Made by a program: the position numbers and the translations under genes. From NCBI GenBank assembly GCA_017506865.1, contig JAFCMP010000099.1, forward strand, positions 186,001 to 250,000: DNA of 64,000 bases. Direction: 5' to 3'. Positions 30,801 through 42,700 of this stretch are shown one piece after another; the stretch's first letter is position 1, and every line of letters begins with the position of its first letter. This stretch comes from Tribonema minus (taxonomy: Eukaryota > Sar > Xanthophyceae > Tribonematales > Tribonemataceae). The notes beneath the pieces are model-generated. The model saw only the letters and a program-made list of their open reading frames with translations. It ran no database searches and was not told where the DNA came from.

Positions 30801-33800
30801 TTGATGTTAAGCTCGTCCCTCCCCCTGCGACTCCCAGAGGGCGAGGCCTAGGCTGACCCTAACCCTGGCAGAAGGCGCATCCACCCCAGCTGCTATCACA
30901 GCGGCCCTTCACAACGCTCAGCGGTGATGCACCACAGACCCTGACTTCCGTCAGGGTCAGTTGACCCTCACTAAACTTCAACTGCTTCACAGCAGTTCAA
31001 CACAAACCCTGACAGCGATGCATTACACAACCTGACTTGCCTGTCTCGCCTGTCTTTGCTTGCTGCTGGCAGAGGCTGGCTGCGGTGACGTCCGACTACC
31101 GGAAATGCTGCCTCTTCAGCATACCGAGCGAAGCTGAGGCGAGTCGCTGCGCGCGTGAGCAGTGCCCTGCGTGGGGGCAGGGCTCAGTGCGCGTAGATGG
31201 CAGTATGTACTGGACCAATAGTACTTTGTGTATACACTCTCGTGTGCAGCTATGTGTGCATGGGCACGGGCCGACGCAGGGCAGGGCTCAGTGGGTGTAG
31301 ATCGCAGTGTGTGCTGGACCCGCATGACTTCTCTGTATATACACTCTCATGTGCAGAGATGCGTGCTTTATGTATACACTCTCAAGTGCAAATATGCGTG
31401 CGTGCACGCGGGCCCATGCAGTGCAGGGCTCCGTGGGTGTACATCGCAGTGCGTGCTGGACTGGTAGGACTTTCGCCATGTATACGCACTTGTGTGCGGA
31501 TATGCATGCGTGCGCGCGAGCCCAGGCATTGAGCAAGCACGCACACGTATGCATGTGCAAATGCATACTTCGAAGTAGACACAATCTCGTCACGACAGGT
31601 GCAGTGATCGCATGCCAGCGCGCTTCAACCACATCCATGATGTTCCATATTTTACGGCCAGGGTTCGGTGAGACATGGCATCGACGGCGCAGCATCCACC
31701 TCACACACTGTTGCACAGGCGCCTACGCCAGTTGCATTCATGTCTGCTGCAGCATGTTGCCGCCAGATGCTCGTTGTTATAACAAAATAACCGCATCGTA
31801 GTTTCATCACTTGCGAGGGAATGATGTGCAGTCACACGCATTGTATAATGCTCGTAGCAGAGTTGTCTGCTGCAGTCGAGCTCAATTAAAGAAATTGTGC
31901 TGGCGTGACTTCCCTTGCATGTACAGTAGTAGGCATACGCTTGCTGCTATTTAGAAGGCAGTTCTCATTGCGTCTGATGCCTGTGCACCTATTGCCTGCA
32001 TACGCCGCCTTGTGACGCAGATGAAGAAGGGCATTAAGCCGACGCTCATGAAGGAGTTCGAGACGGGACACAGCAACCCCATCATGGAGGCAAGTGGTGC
32101 AGGCAGCAGCGCTCAGTTTTTCTCACTGTGCCTCGCGGCCCGCCCAGACGCAGCGCTGGTGTAACACTGCTCGCCCATGCACGCACACACACCTGTGCAC
32201 ACGCGCACACAAGTGTTCACGCGCACGCTCGCGCACATTGCGCATACACATGCGAGCATGCCAAACATCATGAGGCGCGGTGCTGACAGCCAGCAACCTG
32301 CCAGATGTTGCGGACTGTGTGGACCAGGGTTTGAAAGGGGGAAGACTGCAGGCGACGGCGTATGCGTGCCCTCGACTGTGTGGCACTGAAGCTGCAATGG
32401 CACAGAGGTCCGGGAGACCTCCGCAGATTCCAGCAATACCTCAAGCGGGATTTTGACGTGTGCTGGGGATCCTATTCATGCAACACGCCCAGTTGCACTG
32501 ACAAGCAGGTCAATGACGTGCTGGTATTCCCACCCTCGCGTGCAGGTGATGCTGCTTGATGTGGAGAAGTGGATGGTCGTCGTGACGTGCGGCGCGGGCA
32601 GCGACACCATCGTCAACCTCTTCAGCGTCAAGGTGCGGCGGCAGCATGCGCGTACTGGTGTTTCAGCAAAGGCTGCTCACATGCTGGTCTTATGTCGCTG
32701 GATTAAATTTCACGTCGTGCACAGCAGCTGTTCAGAGGAGTTCACCAGGCTGAGGTTGTCCCGATCTGTTCACCGCCGTTCATCTGAGTGGGTCTCTCCC
32801 GTTTAACGCCCTGCAGCCAGCAATGATTGCAGGCATACTTGGGGTTGTTTTGCAAGGAACAGTTGCACTCTTTGCTTTCGAATCATTTTTGTCGAATCCG
32901 CGTTTTTCTTTCTAGTGCACCAAGACATCACACACGATGTCTACCCTTGCAGCTTCATGACTCAACTTCAAGTTCCCGTTCCGTACTCCCCTCTGCTTTC
33001 CGGCTCACCCTGAGCGTGCATTTACCAGTTTATTTCTGCTTGCTTGCTGCTGACCCTTACACGTGATGGTCCGTCATTCACTTCCATTGCTGTAGTCCAA
33101 TGACTACGGTGTGTGCGTGTGCCTGATACAGCCTGATAGAGCGCCAGGCGAGTCACGCAGAGCTGGTACGATCCTTGGCGGTTGTTCAAACTGGCGGAAG
33201 ATGGGGGGGCGCATCTGTTGCACATGAAAATCGTGCATTTGCTTTATTTTTTGTTGCTGGTGACGTGTTGTGTGCGCAGGGCGAGAAGCTGACGCACGCC
33301 GACACGGGGCACATCAAAAACAACGTGGCATGCGCAAGCGCAGACAACAGGTGCGCGCACGGATGCAGTATTTGTAATCTTCTTGTAGAGTTGTATGCAC
33401 AATTTATGACATGAACCTTAGGCATTGACGTATCTGCCAAAGTAAACTAGAAGTACAAAGTTTGGAAGCACACGATTTCACATCAAACCAAATAGTAGAA
33501 CCATCATCGTGAAATTGTTGCAGCCCCAGGTTATACTCCGCATTATGCTCTGTGCACGCAGCATGACAGTGCACAGTTCATACAACATACAATTGATTTT
33601 CAGTTTCAATGCCAGTGTGCTATACGGAAAATTGGAATCGCGCATGGGCTGCAATGTAATGTAGGTGCGCTTGAGCTGTACACCGTCGCCATTGCGTTTT
33701 TTTTAGAAATCAATGATGAAAGCTGCACAGACCCCTTTGCCGTGCTGGCTGCTCTTTGCCGTCGGTGTCCCTGCTGAAAGCGCAGAGAATGCTCGAAGTG

Positions 33801-36800
33801 CGCCGTAGTCGATTTCTAAATTGCTGTGACTATATCCCACTTTCAACTATGCATTGTGCGTAGACATTCATTGTGAAGGTGAATGACGGGCCAGCGCAGT
33901 GCAAATACACAAATGTTGGGTGTGTGCGCCCAGGTGTTGTCGATACAATGCATCTCGGTGCCTTTGGGCACTAGATACAACGCATCTCAGTACAACGCAT
34001 CTTGGTACCTGTATGACACTAGTGCATCTCGGTACCTGTAAGACACCACTGTGTGTCTTACAGGTACTGTGTGTCATACAGGTACCAAGATGCGTTGTAT
34101 CGACAGCACCTTGGCGCATAGGTGCTGACAGCTGGACCTCAAGCTTGACTTGCGCAGGTCATCGCCGTGGGCTGCTACCTGCAGGAGGTGACGCTCCTGG
34201 AGATGTACCCTGATTTATCTATAAATTGCTGCGACTGTTGCGCACTCCACAAAGTACATATTGTGCATACACATTCATTGTGAAGGTGAATTAATGGGCC
34301 AGTGCAGTGCAGTCATACAGATGTTGGGTGCCGACACCTAAACTTCAAACTTGACTTTTGCAGGTTCATCGCCGTGGGCTGCTACCTGCCGGAGGTGACG
34401 CTCCTGGAGGTGTGCCGCAAGAAGCAGACGGGCGAGTTTGACAAGCTCGCGCGCGCCATGACGCTCGGCGGGCACAAGGTGAGCGCTGCCTTTGCTGAAA
34501 AGTGGAAGATATTCCAGATACAATAGATTTAATTGATGACCTCAAACTACATCGTTGTTGCAAAGTATCTATGCAAAATAAATTTGAAACCTCCTTGTAG
34601 ATTCTACCAGTATTCCATCATAAATAAGGGTCTGAATTGTTTGAAAGCCTGTTTTTGTGAGCAGGTATTATGTTGCAGCACAGCGCTCAGGGCATGCATC
34701 ACATCTAGCAGCTACCGCGCTTACAGTCGTGGTGGCACAACAACGAGCTGCCATACGCAACGATGGCGGGCAGGTAATCTGGCGAGCACTGCTGATGGGG
34801 CACCTCAAAAAGTGAACTCGTGTGATGACACTCAACATTATTGACAGCAGCATGTAGCTGCAACACTTTCCAAACTTCGTGACAACTGTTGGACGACCTT
34901 GAGCCACTCGCTCGGGATTGCTCCTTACTTCTTTTAGGCTTCATTATCCCCCAATGATCTTCTGCGCTCCTCACTGCTAGCTGATGGATAGGCTGTGTAC
35001 TATATGCAATATTCTGCAACACGGCGACCTTCGCATTCATACCAGATCCCATTTGCATTGCCCACACGCTGCCCTCGCCTGTCAAGCCCTGTGCGCCAAT
35101 AAAAGCCTGTCTCTTATGAGTACTATGCAGAGCCGCACGTGGCCATCAGCAAGTTTGCTCTCTGGTGCCGGTGCAAACAAGGCAGGCGACGCACAGGAAT
35201 CAGCGGCGCTGCTCTTTGCGCACGGGCGCCGCGGGTCAGGCCTGAAACATGTTGTTCTGCAGTCAACGATTTGGGCACTTGTGTGCGCTATGCATCTGTG
35301 CGCAAAGCATCTCCAAGACAGTTGTGCACTGTATACCAGAGGCCGCCACAAGCAGATTTGGGAGACTTGCCAACTGTGTCGCCTGTGCCGTGCACCACCG
35401 CTGCGTCATGTCACAGGGGCAGGTGGTGGGGGTGGCCATCAATTCGACCACGACGCGCGCAGCAACAGTGTCTTTGGACGGCACGTGGCGCGTCTGGGAC
35501 ATCACGGTGAGGCTTCAGTTCACACGTGAAGTATGATGTAGCTCACAGTTGAAGTTTTTCATGATGGGGCAGCCTGGCATTTAGTCACACACCACTGCAT
35601 GCATATCTGTGCCTGCTTCTGCACTATAACGCATGCAGCATATGATTGCGATGTTGTGGTGTCATCCTGATTTGAACCGCAATTGTGGATCCGCCGGTCC
35701 ACGGACATGCACACTCCAACTGTGAAGTCTATGTTACGTGAGTTTGGAACATCACAGAGCCTGTCAGACGTGCCCTCAGTGAGTATGCTCCGGGCAGGTG
35801 TGCGGTGCGATAACTTCAGTTCTGAGGTAAACTGCCATTGTGATGGCAGCAATCCTCAACCATAGCTGCCTCTGATAGGTGGATCCAATGCAGCAATCTG
35901 ATGGCATAGTGATGACATGAGCGCTGCTCCATTGAACAGCCACATGACTGTCAGAGATGCACCAAAGCGCAGCCTGAGGGTTGTCAATCAAAGCTTACGA
36001 TGCAGTCTGTTGAGCTATGCCGCAAATTGTATCAACAGAAACGCCAAGGTGGTTGATGAAGTCTCACAAAGACCCGCTTAGGCAGCGCTGGCAGTGCACC
36101 ATCTGAGCGATTCTGACTGCCTACACAGCCTATTCTCTCGTGTGGCACAGCCCAGGTGGTGCGCCACCTGAGCAATTATGACGGCCTACACAGCCCATTG
36201 TCTCGTGTGGCACTGCCCATTGTCTCGTGTGGCACCGAAAACGTTTTTTTCCCCTGCGTGGTGACTTGCGTTCCACTAGGTGCGCTACAACTTGGATGAG
36301 GACCCCAGGTGTCAGGGTACCTACCCATTAGACGCCACAAAAGGTGAGCGCTGATACGCATGCTTGCATGCGCACATTTCTGCAAGAACGGCCGGCAGTA
36401 CTTGCAGAGTACTGAAGGGCTTCAAATCTGCACTACTGGAGGTATCGCCATCAAACACGTAATTCTGTACGCCTTCCTCATAGCAGCAAGCGCATGAACT
36501 CTGGACCTGGAATTCATCAGGATCATGGTGGCTTGGCAGTTCACACTGACGGCATTGCGCTACAGCGTGTTCAAGGCTGACAGCACACGCGCGCTCACCT
36601 CTGTCGCACAGACGGTTTTCCGTCGTGCCGGATGCAGCCTCACAAACCGCAGTAATTTGTCGTGATACGCAGCAGCGCACGTGAGGCACATGTGAAGCGT
36701 TTGACAATATGTTTAATTATTAACTGGGCCCGTTTCAGTTTCTAGCGCGCTTCTGTTGGCGACGCCGTGCGTTGAGGAGGCAGCAGCAGGCCATGGGGCC

Positions 36801-38492
36801 AGCGGAATTCAATCATGCATGGTGTTACATGTCTGTAGCAGCCGCTGTGTCAGATGCGGTGTCATTGCAATCGGTTTGTGCCAAATGCAAAGTGGCACTT
36901 GACCATCGCTACGGGTCTTGTGCACACGAAAACGGGCAACTTTTATGACAACATCGCAATACAAATCTGCGGAAAGCTTGCAAGCATGTCTGGCATCACG
37001 CTTGGCTCACATCCAGCGGTAACAGTGCTCAGCACGCACTCAATGCATACTGCGCGTATGCCTGCAAGCCTGACTGGAAGTAGGTGTTCAAAGCCATCTG
37101 TCACCCTTGTGCTAATTTCCCAAACAAGAAAGCATGCTGCAAATTTGCTGCTGCCATCTGCCGCTGGGGGGCATGCCATTGGGTATCGCCTCTAATTATG
37201 TTGAACGTTGATGACAAACAAATGTCTTTGATTTCAGACCTTGACCGTGTTTTTAGCGCAAGTGATCTGCAGTGCTGCTTACATCAACTGCGGCCAAAAT
37301 TTGCTTGCACTCCACCGCCGCCGCTGCTGCTCTTGGTGTGCGTTGGCCGATGGCCATGTACAACGGCCACAATGAGAGCACTGAACGAAACTTCCCACAA
37401 TTGGCGCAACTCGTTCATTCCAAGTGTTTCTGGCAACGGTCCTGGCAACGGCAACTTTGCACGTTTCCTCCACCTGCAAAACTAGCCTCAGGCTGCTTGA
37501 CATGACTTTTGAGAAACCCACGACATGTGGTCCTTCAGCCTCCTGCCTTCCTTACAGTGGTCAACTGGAAGCGACAAGGTTTATCCCACTGAGTCCTCTG
37601 CTTGGCATGCTGTCAGTCTCTAACGTGTACTCTTGTTTGTTTCGCTGTGCAGGCGTGCCAACGGGCATTGCGTTTGGCCCAGGGGGCAAAGTCGTGGCCA
37701 TCAGCGCCGGCAAACGGCTCCTCTACTTTTCAGCGGAAACGGGCGCACAGGTACACACACGTATGCCGAGATGCCATTTGGCGGCGGCGGCGTTTGAGTG
37801 GTTGTCGTTGAGACTGGCACACGACATGTAGTTCCGTACAGCAAGCTTCAAGTTAGATGCCATTCATCTGGGCTTTTTCGCGCCCTGAGCGAGAATTAAT
37901 AAAAAGTACACTCACCTCGAACTGTGCATGCACGTTCAAGCTAAACACACATGTAAACAAAGAAGTAAGAAAATATGATGATCCAGCGCATGCATGGCAG
38001 CGGCTGTGGCAAATGCCCGTGGCATCGGCTGCGACAAGAGGGTCCTCTACTTGGCAGTATTGGTGTTCTGCACGAAGAGCGTCGTTTGGGCGCTTTTGAT
38101 TGGGTAACTTGCACACAAGATTACACCAACATAATGGCAGCGACCAACTGCTGGGGCCACGCTTCTGTTCATGCGAGAGTGGCATTTGAATTCACACGCC
38201 AGCGCCGCCATCACGGTGCAGCATCAGCGCACAGCGCCGCCAGTTGTTTTCCAGTACGCTCTTTCTGTCTGTTCACCACTTCAGCGTATTGCAGACCGCT
38301 TTTCTGTTTTGTCCCACCACACCTCCTGCGACTGCACTGCGTGTGACCCTTGTGCGGCAGGTCGGCGAGGTCGCTGACGCGTGCGGCACAGGCAGCATCG
38401 TCGGCCTCAAGAGCCCGCGCGACGCGCACTGCGTCGCCGTCGTCGCCAGTGGCAACAAGCACGCGTTTCTGTGGAAGTTTCCGGATGTCTGA
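24875..38492 (+). CDS. TBL2: transducin beta-like 2 (TBL2) homologue, ER-anchored WD40 protein
   Basis: Fourteen exons join with perfect phase to 426 aa: 24875-24989, 26589-26725, 27680-27765, 28605-28692, 30172-30234, 31073-31138, 32021-32089, 32546-32632, 33280-33350, 34364-34478, 35417-35506, 36280-36343, 37653-37750, 38361-38492. Human TBL2 is ~447 aa. Exon 1 is a signal anchor (MLAILVAALAGLVAIAYLFL), exon 2 a basic linker (RDKRHKRPKGGG). WD40 blades follow: LKGHSETVTSVAF, SPDGRFLATSSEDGSIRL, RIPLSFDHATALAF (TBL2: ELDHATLVRF), SDTIVNLFSVK, TGHIKNNVACAS, FIAVGCYLPEVTLLEV, SLDGTWRVWD, GIAFGPGGKVVAIS and a last blade ending FLWKFPDV. TBL2 is an ER membrane protein linked in mammals to the PERK stress pathway; that role here is inference. 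Exons 6 and 7 end in GC donors (GAG|GCGAGT, GAG|GCAAGT). Exon 12 needs a donor at 36344, not the nearer GT, to keep phase. Confidence 0.9.
27105..27645 (+). repeat. intronic minisatellite, TTCATGTCAGTGCTCA family
   Basis: Roughly fifteen degenerate units of 30-40 bp built from ATATTCATGTCAGTGCTCA and GCGGGTTGCTCAG fill most of intron 2 of the TBL2 gene. No exon text is included, so this array differs from the echo repeats. Confidence 0.9.
28410..28604 (+). repeat. (CTG)n-rich tract before TBL2 exon 4
   Basis: Interrupted CTG/TTG/CCG triplets at 28414-28478 and 28540-28604 end in the acceptor CTGCTGCTGCAG. Long triplet runs are natural pyrimidine-poor but AG-free lead-ins to the splice site. 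Confidence 0.8.
29785..30025 (+). repeat. acceptor-side echoes of TBL2 exon 5
   Basis: Two copies (near 29815 and 29980) of the acceptor and first ~35 bp of exon 30172-30234: GCAGACCCACCGCA, CTGAGCTTTGACCACRCCG. Each is preceded by TACCYTSTTTCATGT-like intron text at ~165-185-bp spacing. Confidence 0.85.
31190..31530 (+). repeat. intronic tandem repeat after TBL2 exon 6
   Basis: About three to four ~100-bp units share TGTATACACTCTCRTGTGCAG, shortened as TATACACTCTC, and GCAGGGCTCMGTGGGTGTA and CGCAGTGYGTGCTGGAC. The first unit includes text continuous with the end of exon 6, so it may have begun as a donor-side echo. Confidence 0.75.
33900..34210 (+). repeat. acceptor-side echo of TBL2 exon 10 plus local GGTACC repeats
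   Basis: 34155-34202 copies the acceptor and first 45 bp of exon 34364-34478 (ATCGCCGTGGGCTGCTACCT, GAGGTGACGCTCCTGGAG). The flanking text TGTGAAGGTGAAT...CAGTGCAG also recurs at ~33870 and ~34280. An inverted pair around 34040-34090 (CACTGTGTGTCTTACAGGTAC and CTGTGTGTCATACAGGTAC) is direct, with a GGTACC-rich core. Confidence 0.75.
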
Positions 38493-38937
38493 GCGCTGCG
38501 GCGCCAGCGCCAGCAGTTCTCACACTGAATGCAACAGCATGGCGTTCTTGAAGAATTCGCCCGTATTGTGCTGCTGCTCTTCTGTTGAGGCGTGTGCATG
38601 TTATTGTCAGGAACTTGAAGCAGAAGCGTTGGTTGGGAAGCCATTTGTGCGGCCATGCTTGAGCTGCTGGCGCCTGGTGCAGTCTGATCCAAAATTGGCT
38701 GTGCAATGGAGTGGTTACACAGCCTGTCTTATGGCAGTCAAAGCAGCCGGCAGCGACCAAGTGCAACTGTATACATACCTGCACCTTCGTGCGCCACGTT
38801 TGTAAACCGCCATTCAACTTGCAAAGAGTATGACTATCTTTTATGATTTTCATTAGAGCACACGGTATGTTGGCACGCAGGACAGTGTTTGAGGAGTGTT
38901 CGAAGTGAAGGGTTGGCACACGTTTTAACAGCACAGG

Positions 38938-39305
38938 TGTACTTTTGGACTTGTAGTCATAAGGGCCCCTTAAATGAGGGCGGGTTTCCTATGCATCGCT
39001 ACGTTTACGCCTACTTTACCTAAGCAGCACCTAGTGTGCACCGCGCCTCAAGAGCTTGAACATCAGCGCTGCAACTCAGCCCATCTGCGTTCTGCTTGTG
39101 TTTGCCATGATGCGCTCCGCCAGCTCCGTGCCAACGACATACTCAGGTCAGTGAGGATGTGACGCTTAAGCTAAAGCTAAAGCTAGCCCAGCCGTGCAAC
39201 ACATCTGCCTTGCCCCCGCCTGATCACAGTTGCCTGACACAAAGCTTGAAGCTCGTCTGCTTTTTGACGAATGGCACAAAGGCCCAAGATGCCGTCGAAT
39301 GTGCG
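38938..39305 (-). mobile_element. decayed 3' fragment of the non-LTR retrotransposon at 48450-53080
   Basis: Side-by-side reading shows collinear similarity to about 48450-48830. Both have GGACTTGTA near the 3' end, TTTCCTATGCA versus TTGCCTATGCA, GCGCTCCGCCARCTCC, RATCTGACGCTTA-like text, CACATCTGCCTT, and GAATGGCACAAARGCCCAAG. Small indels, one internal loss of ~20 bp and a local triplication of an AAGCTA unit break the frame. Only the last ~100 codons and the 3' UTR remain, as expected for a 5'-truncated, old insertion in the same orientation. It lies just upstream of the secreted-propeller gene. Confidence 0.8.
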
Positions 39306-39731
39306 TCGCATCGTGCCCCACTTTGTGTCGATTCGGTTTCTGCCGTTAGGCGAGGATTTTGCTTCATGGATGGCTTGCAATCCCGCTTTGTGGAGCCGGA
39401 TCTACCTGTTTTGAAGTGGATCTATCTTGAAGTAGATGTCCGTGCTGGAAGAGACTACCGACGTGGTCCACATTACCATGCGAGCGATGTGCTGCACCAG
39501 CAAGACTACGAGTTTCGTTGGAGGCGAGGCCCGGCTGAGTGTTCCTTTGATCTAATACTACCGAGGTGACTCGCCAACTTCACCTGAACCCTAAGTCGCC
39601 TTCCCGGAGAAACTAGGCCTGAAGCGAAGCCTGTGTGTGTCTGTGCCTGTTTGGGCACCACCACCGTGCCACAGGGCCGCCCCTTTTGGTGTGTGTGCCT
39701 TTCAGCCGCTTGAGGCCTCTTTGAGGTTTTC

Positions 39732-42700
39732 ATGAACTCTTTGCTCAGAAGTGCGCTTCGCTGCGCTGCTGCACGCCAGGTTGCTGCGCTCCTTTTGCTG
39801 ATGCTGAGCGTGCAAGGGCTTCATTCCGATACGGAGGTGAGTTGCCACAGTGTTCTCGCCATGCCTAGTGCAAAAATGACTTCTGGCGCTATTTTCGGCG
39901 TGGGTTCCGTGCAATGCCTTCGGTATGTAATTACTGCGCCTCTGCGAATTCAACAACAAAAGGTGCTGGGTGCTACATCCTTCCCCAGGTGCTGCTCCTG
40001 CGTGCATGTGAGCCATGTTATGGGTCACAGGCAATCTCACCAGTCATAAAGGGCTGGGTTCAGGAATACATATACAACTACATGATGTACTTGCTGATTT
40101 GCACTGCTATTCAACCGCACATGACAAACTGCATCATGTGACAGGCCAAGACTCTGAAGTATGTCGCAGCTGCTGGACACCCGCCTCTGCCTCCAGGTTT
40201 TCTGAAGCACGCCGCAGCACGCAAGATAAGCACTGTGACACCTCTCAAGACGCCTGCTGCCAAGCTCATCAGCGAGGAAACCACTTGCAGCTCTTCGGCT
40301 ACCTGCGCAACAAACTGCCAAGCGGAATGCCCGGCCATCTGCAAGATGCTGGGCGCCACATACTACACGCCCAAGCAGTGCAAGCCCAGCGCCACACGTC
40401 ACGACCTTGCGGAAGGTCCGACAAAGGTGACATTGTCGTTCGACTAGGCCACCTATGTAGATTAGATACGTGTGAGACTATGCCATTGATGTCTGCTTGA
40501 CATGCTGCGCGCTATGGCACCAAGGTAAGTACTTCCCATAAATGGGTGTGTGGGTGCATTCCTTAACTTGAGTGATACTATCTGAAAATGTGTAGTGCAA
40601 ATGTAGTGCAAATGCTGGCTGATGTTACAGCCTTTTGACTGCCTCTTGTCTCAGGGTTGTCAGTCATCACTTAGAGCATATGAAGGTGAGTAGTGCAAAT
40701 GCTGGCTAATGTTACAGGCCAACTTTTCGTCTCTGCCTTGTCACTTGTGAAGAGACCTTGCACTGATTGCCACACTTACAGGTGGTCAGCAATTGCAGCA
40801 TCATGGTCTGACGACGCACCTCACTGTTGGCCTCACCAACCGCATCAAGTCAACTCATGTGTGCTATAGCTCATGGGCTGCCCCCGTGGAAGGCAGTGTG
40901 TGCGCAGGCAGGCGCTGACACACATGATATTGTGCTAGCCCTACTCAGCAGATGAGGCGCAATTTAAGCACTGAGAGCTGAAGCACACATGTCGTCGTAT
41001 CTGGCACCTTGCCTTAGTACTCCTGATCGCACTGATCCATGATCGACCACCTTTATCGTATGCCAAATTTTGAACCAGACCCATGCCGTGACCGCTGCGC
41101 AGATCTGCCAACTGGCCGCGGGCCCTGGGTTTATGGGCACGTGCTGCAGCTGCGACAACACAAGTCCTTCGAGAGCCGCTGCGGTAACAATGGCAAGCCC
41201 ACCTACGCGCGCTCCCACGGCCAGGCCAACCTCCCGACGTCCGACGTCAAGGAAGCCAACTTCAAGAAAGCCGACTTCACGAAAGCCAACCTCAAGAAAA
41301 CCAACTTCAAGAAAACCAACTGCGAGGCCAACAGCAGCGCCAACTATTGTGCCATTGACTGTTGCGGCGACGGCGCTGTACACGGCGCCAGCAGACTCGA
41401 ACTTCGGCGCACACATTGAAGGGGCGAGTGTGGACAAGGACGGCCGCGTGTATGCTGTCAACTATCTGCTCGGGTTTGACGGCGCGGCTCTGACGCCGGA
41501 AGCGTCCAAGGCAACGCTTGGGGAGATCACCGGCAGGCGAGTCATTGCTATATTTACTCTCTGCACATAATTTCCTCTGTGAAATGTACCTGGCATTGCC
41601 ATGCGATGCCCGGCTTGAGAGCCGTTTTACCGCTGCAAAGCAGTGTGTGAGTTAAATGCCCACTCATGAGGCTCAATTCGTCTAGATGCAGTATGCTCCA
41701 ATCTCTTCCGCATGAAATGTGGACTTTCTGCAGGGAATGCAGTCTGAGAGACTTGGCCTGGTAGGCATGCATATGCGCACGTAGGTAAGCTGGTGAAGCC
41801 TGGAACTGAACGTAAGCAGTGCTGTCATTATTGTGGTACTGAACGCAGGCAAGCTTCACTTTACTTACTCTGCGATTGCTCATCCTAGTCAAGCGCCCCT
41901 TGGTTCGGGGGAAGCTGAATTGCTCCAAGCCGTATCAGCAGCACCCATGCGCGTGAACATGGTGCAGGTGGGATACCCACTTGTTCTTCGTGCGTCCAGC
42001 ACGTGTGATGGGACCTTTGTGAGGTGTTGAAGAATTGCACAATAGCCTCTGTTGGCGGCAGAAAGTAGATCTGCAACACACACACATTGTCTTGATCTCT
42101 GCAGACGGAGTACATTACATAACTTCGAAGTACACAAATCATTCATGAGTGCACTTGTGCCTCAACTGTTTTGAAAAATGCGAGCAGGTTCTAAACTGTG
42201 CAGAGCTGTCAAGTTGGTTGTATAATTTCAACCGCAGTCCCCGCCAGTCTCTAACGACAATCACTTCAACTGCAGCCTTCAAGGTACGACCAGCTGACGT
42301 CTCATGCTGCTTTCGGGCGCCCGTTTCATATACTTCGAAGTATTGTACTTTAAGTAAGCATTTTGTTGTAGGCAAGCTTTCTAAACATATGTGAACCATT
42401 GTAACACAAAGGCTGATGGGCCACAAGCGACTTTTCTGCTTCTTTACGCAACAACTTGGAGACCAGATTTTTTTTGGGCAAACTCGACTGGCACGATGCC
42501 AGTCGACAAATCCTTTTTTACAATCAGCGTTAAGCGAGGATCACACTTGACACCTTTTCTCCGGCTCGCTTGTTCCCCCTGCAATTTTTTTTTAACAGGC
42601 AGCCGAACCGGAACGCAGACGGGTCATCCAGCTTAGTCGTGGCAAATGATGTGGGAACATTCAACGGGGCAGGCTTTGTCAACCCGGCTGTGGCGCCGGC

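Noticed and set aside
36309..36314. GT donor in TBL2 exon 12 right after GACCCCAG
   Set aside because: It gives the wrong phase for the next exon; the donor at 36344 (AAAG|GTGAGC) restores it.
41039..41419. Frame with ANFKKADFTKAN units resembling pentapeptide repeats
   Set aside because: It is the shifted reading of the PTSRK minisatellite; only the PTSRK frame joins in phase with the flanking exons and has the propeller downstream.
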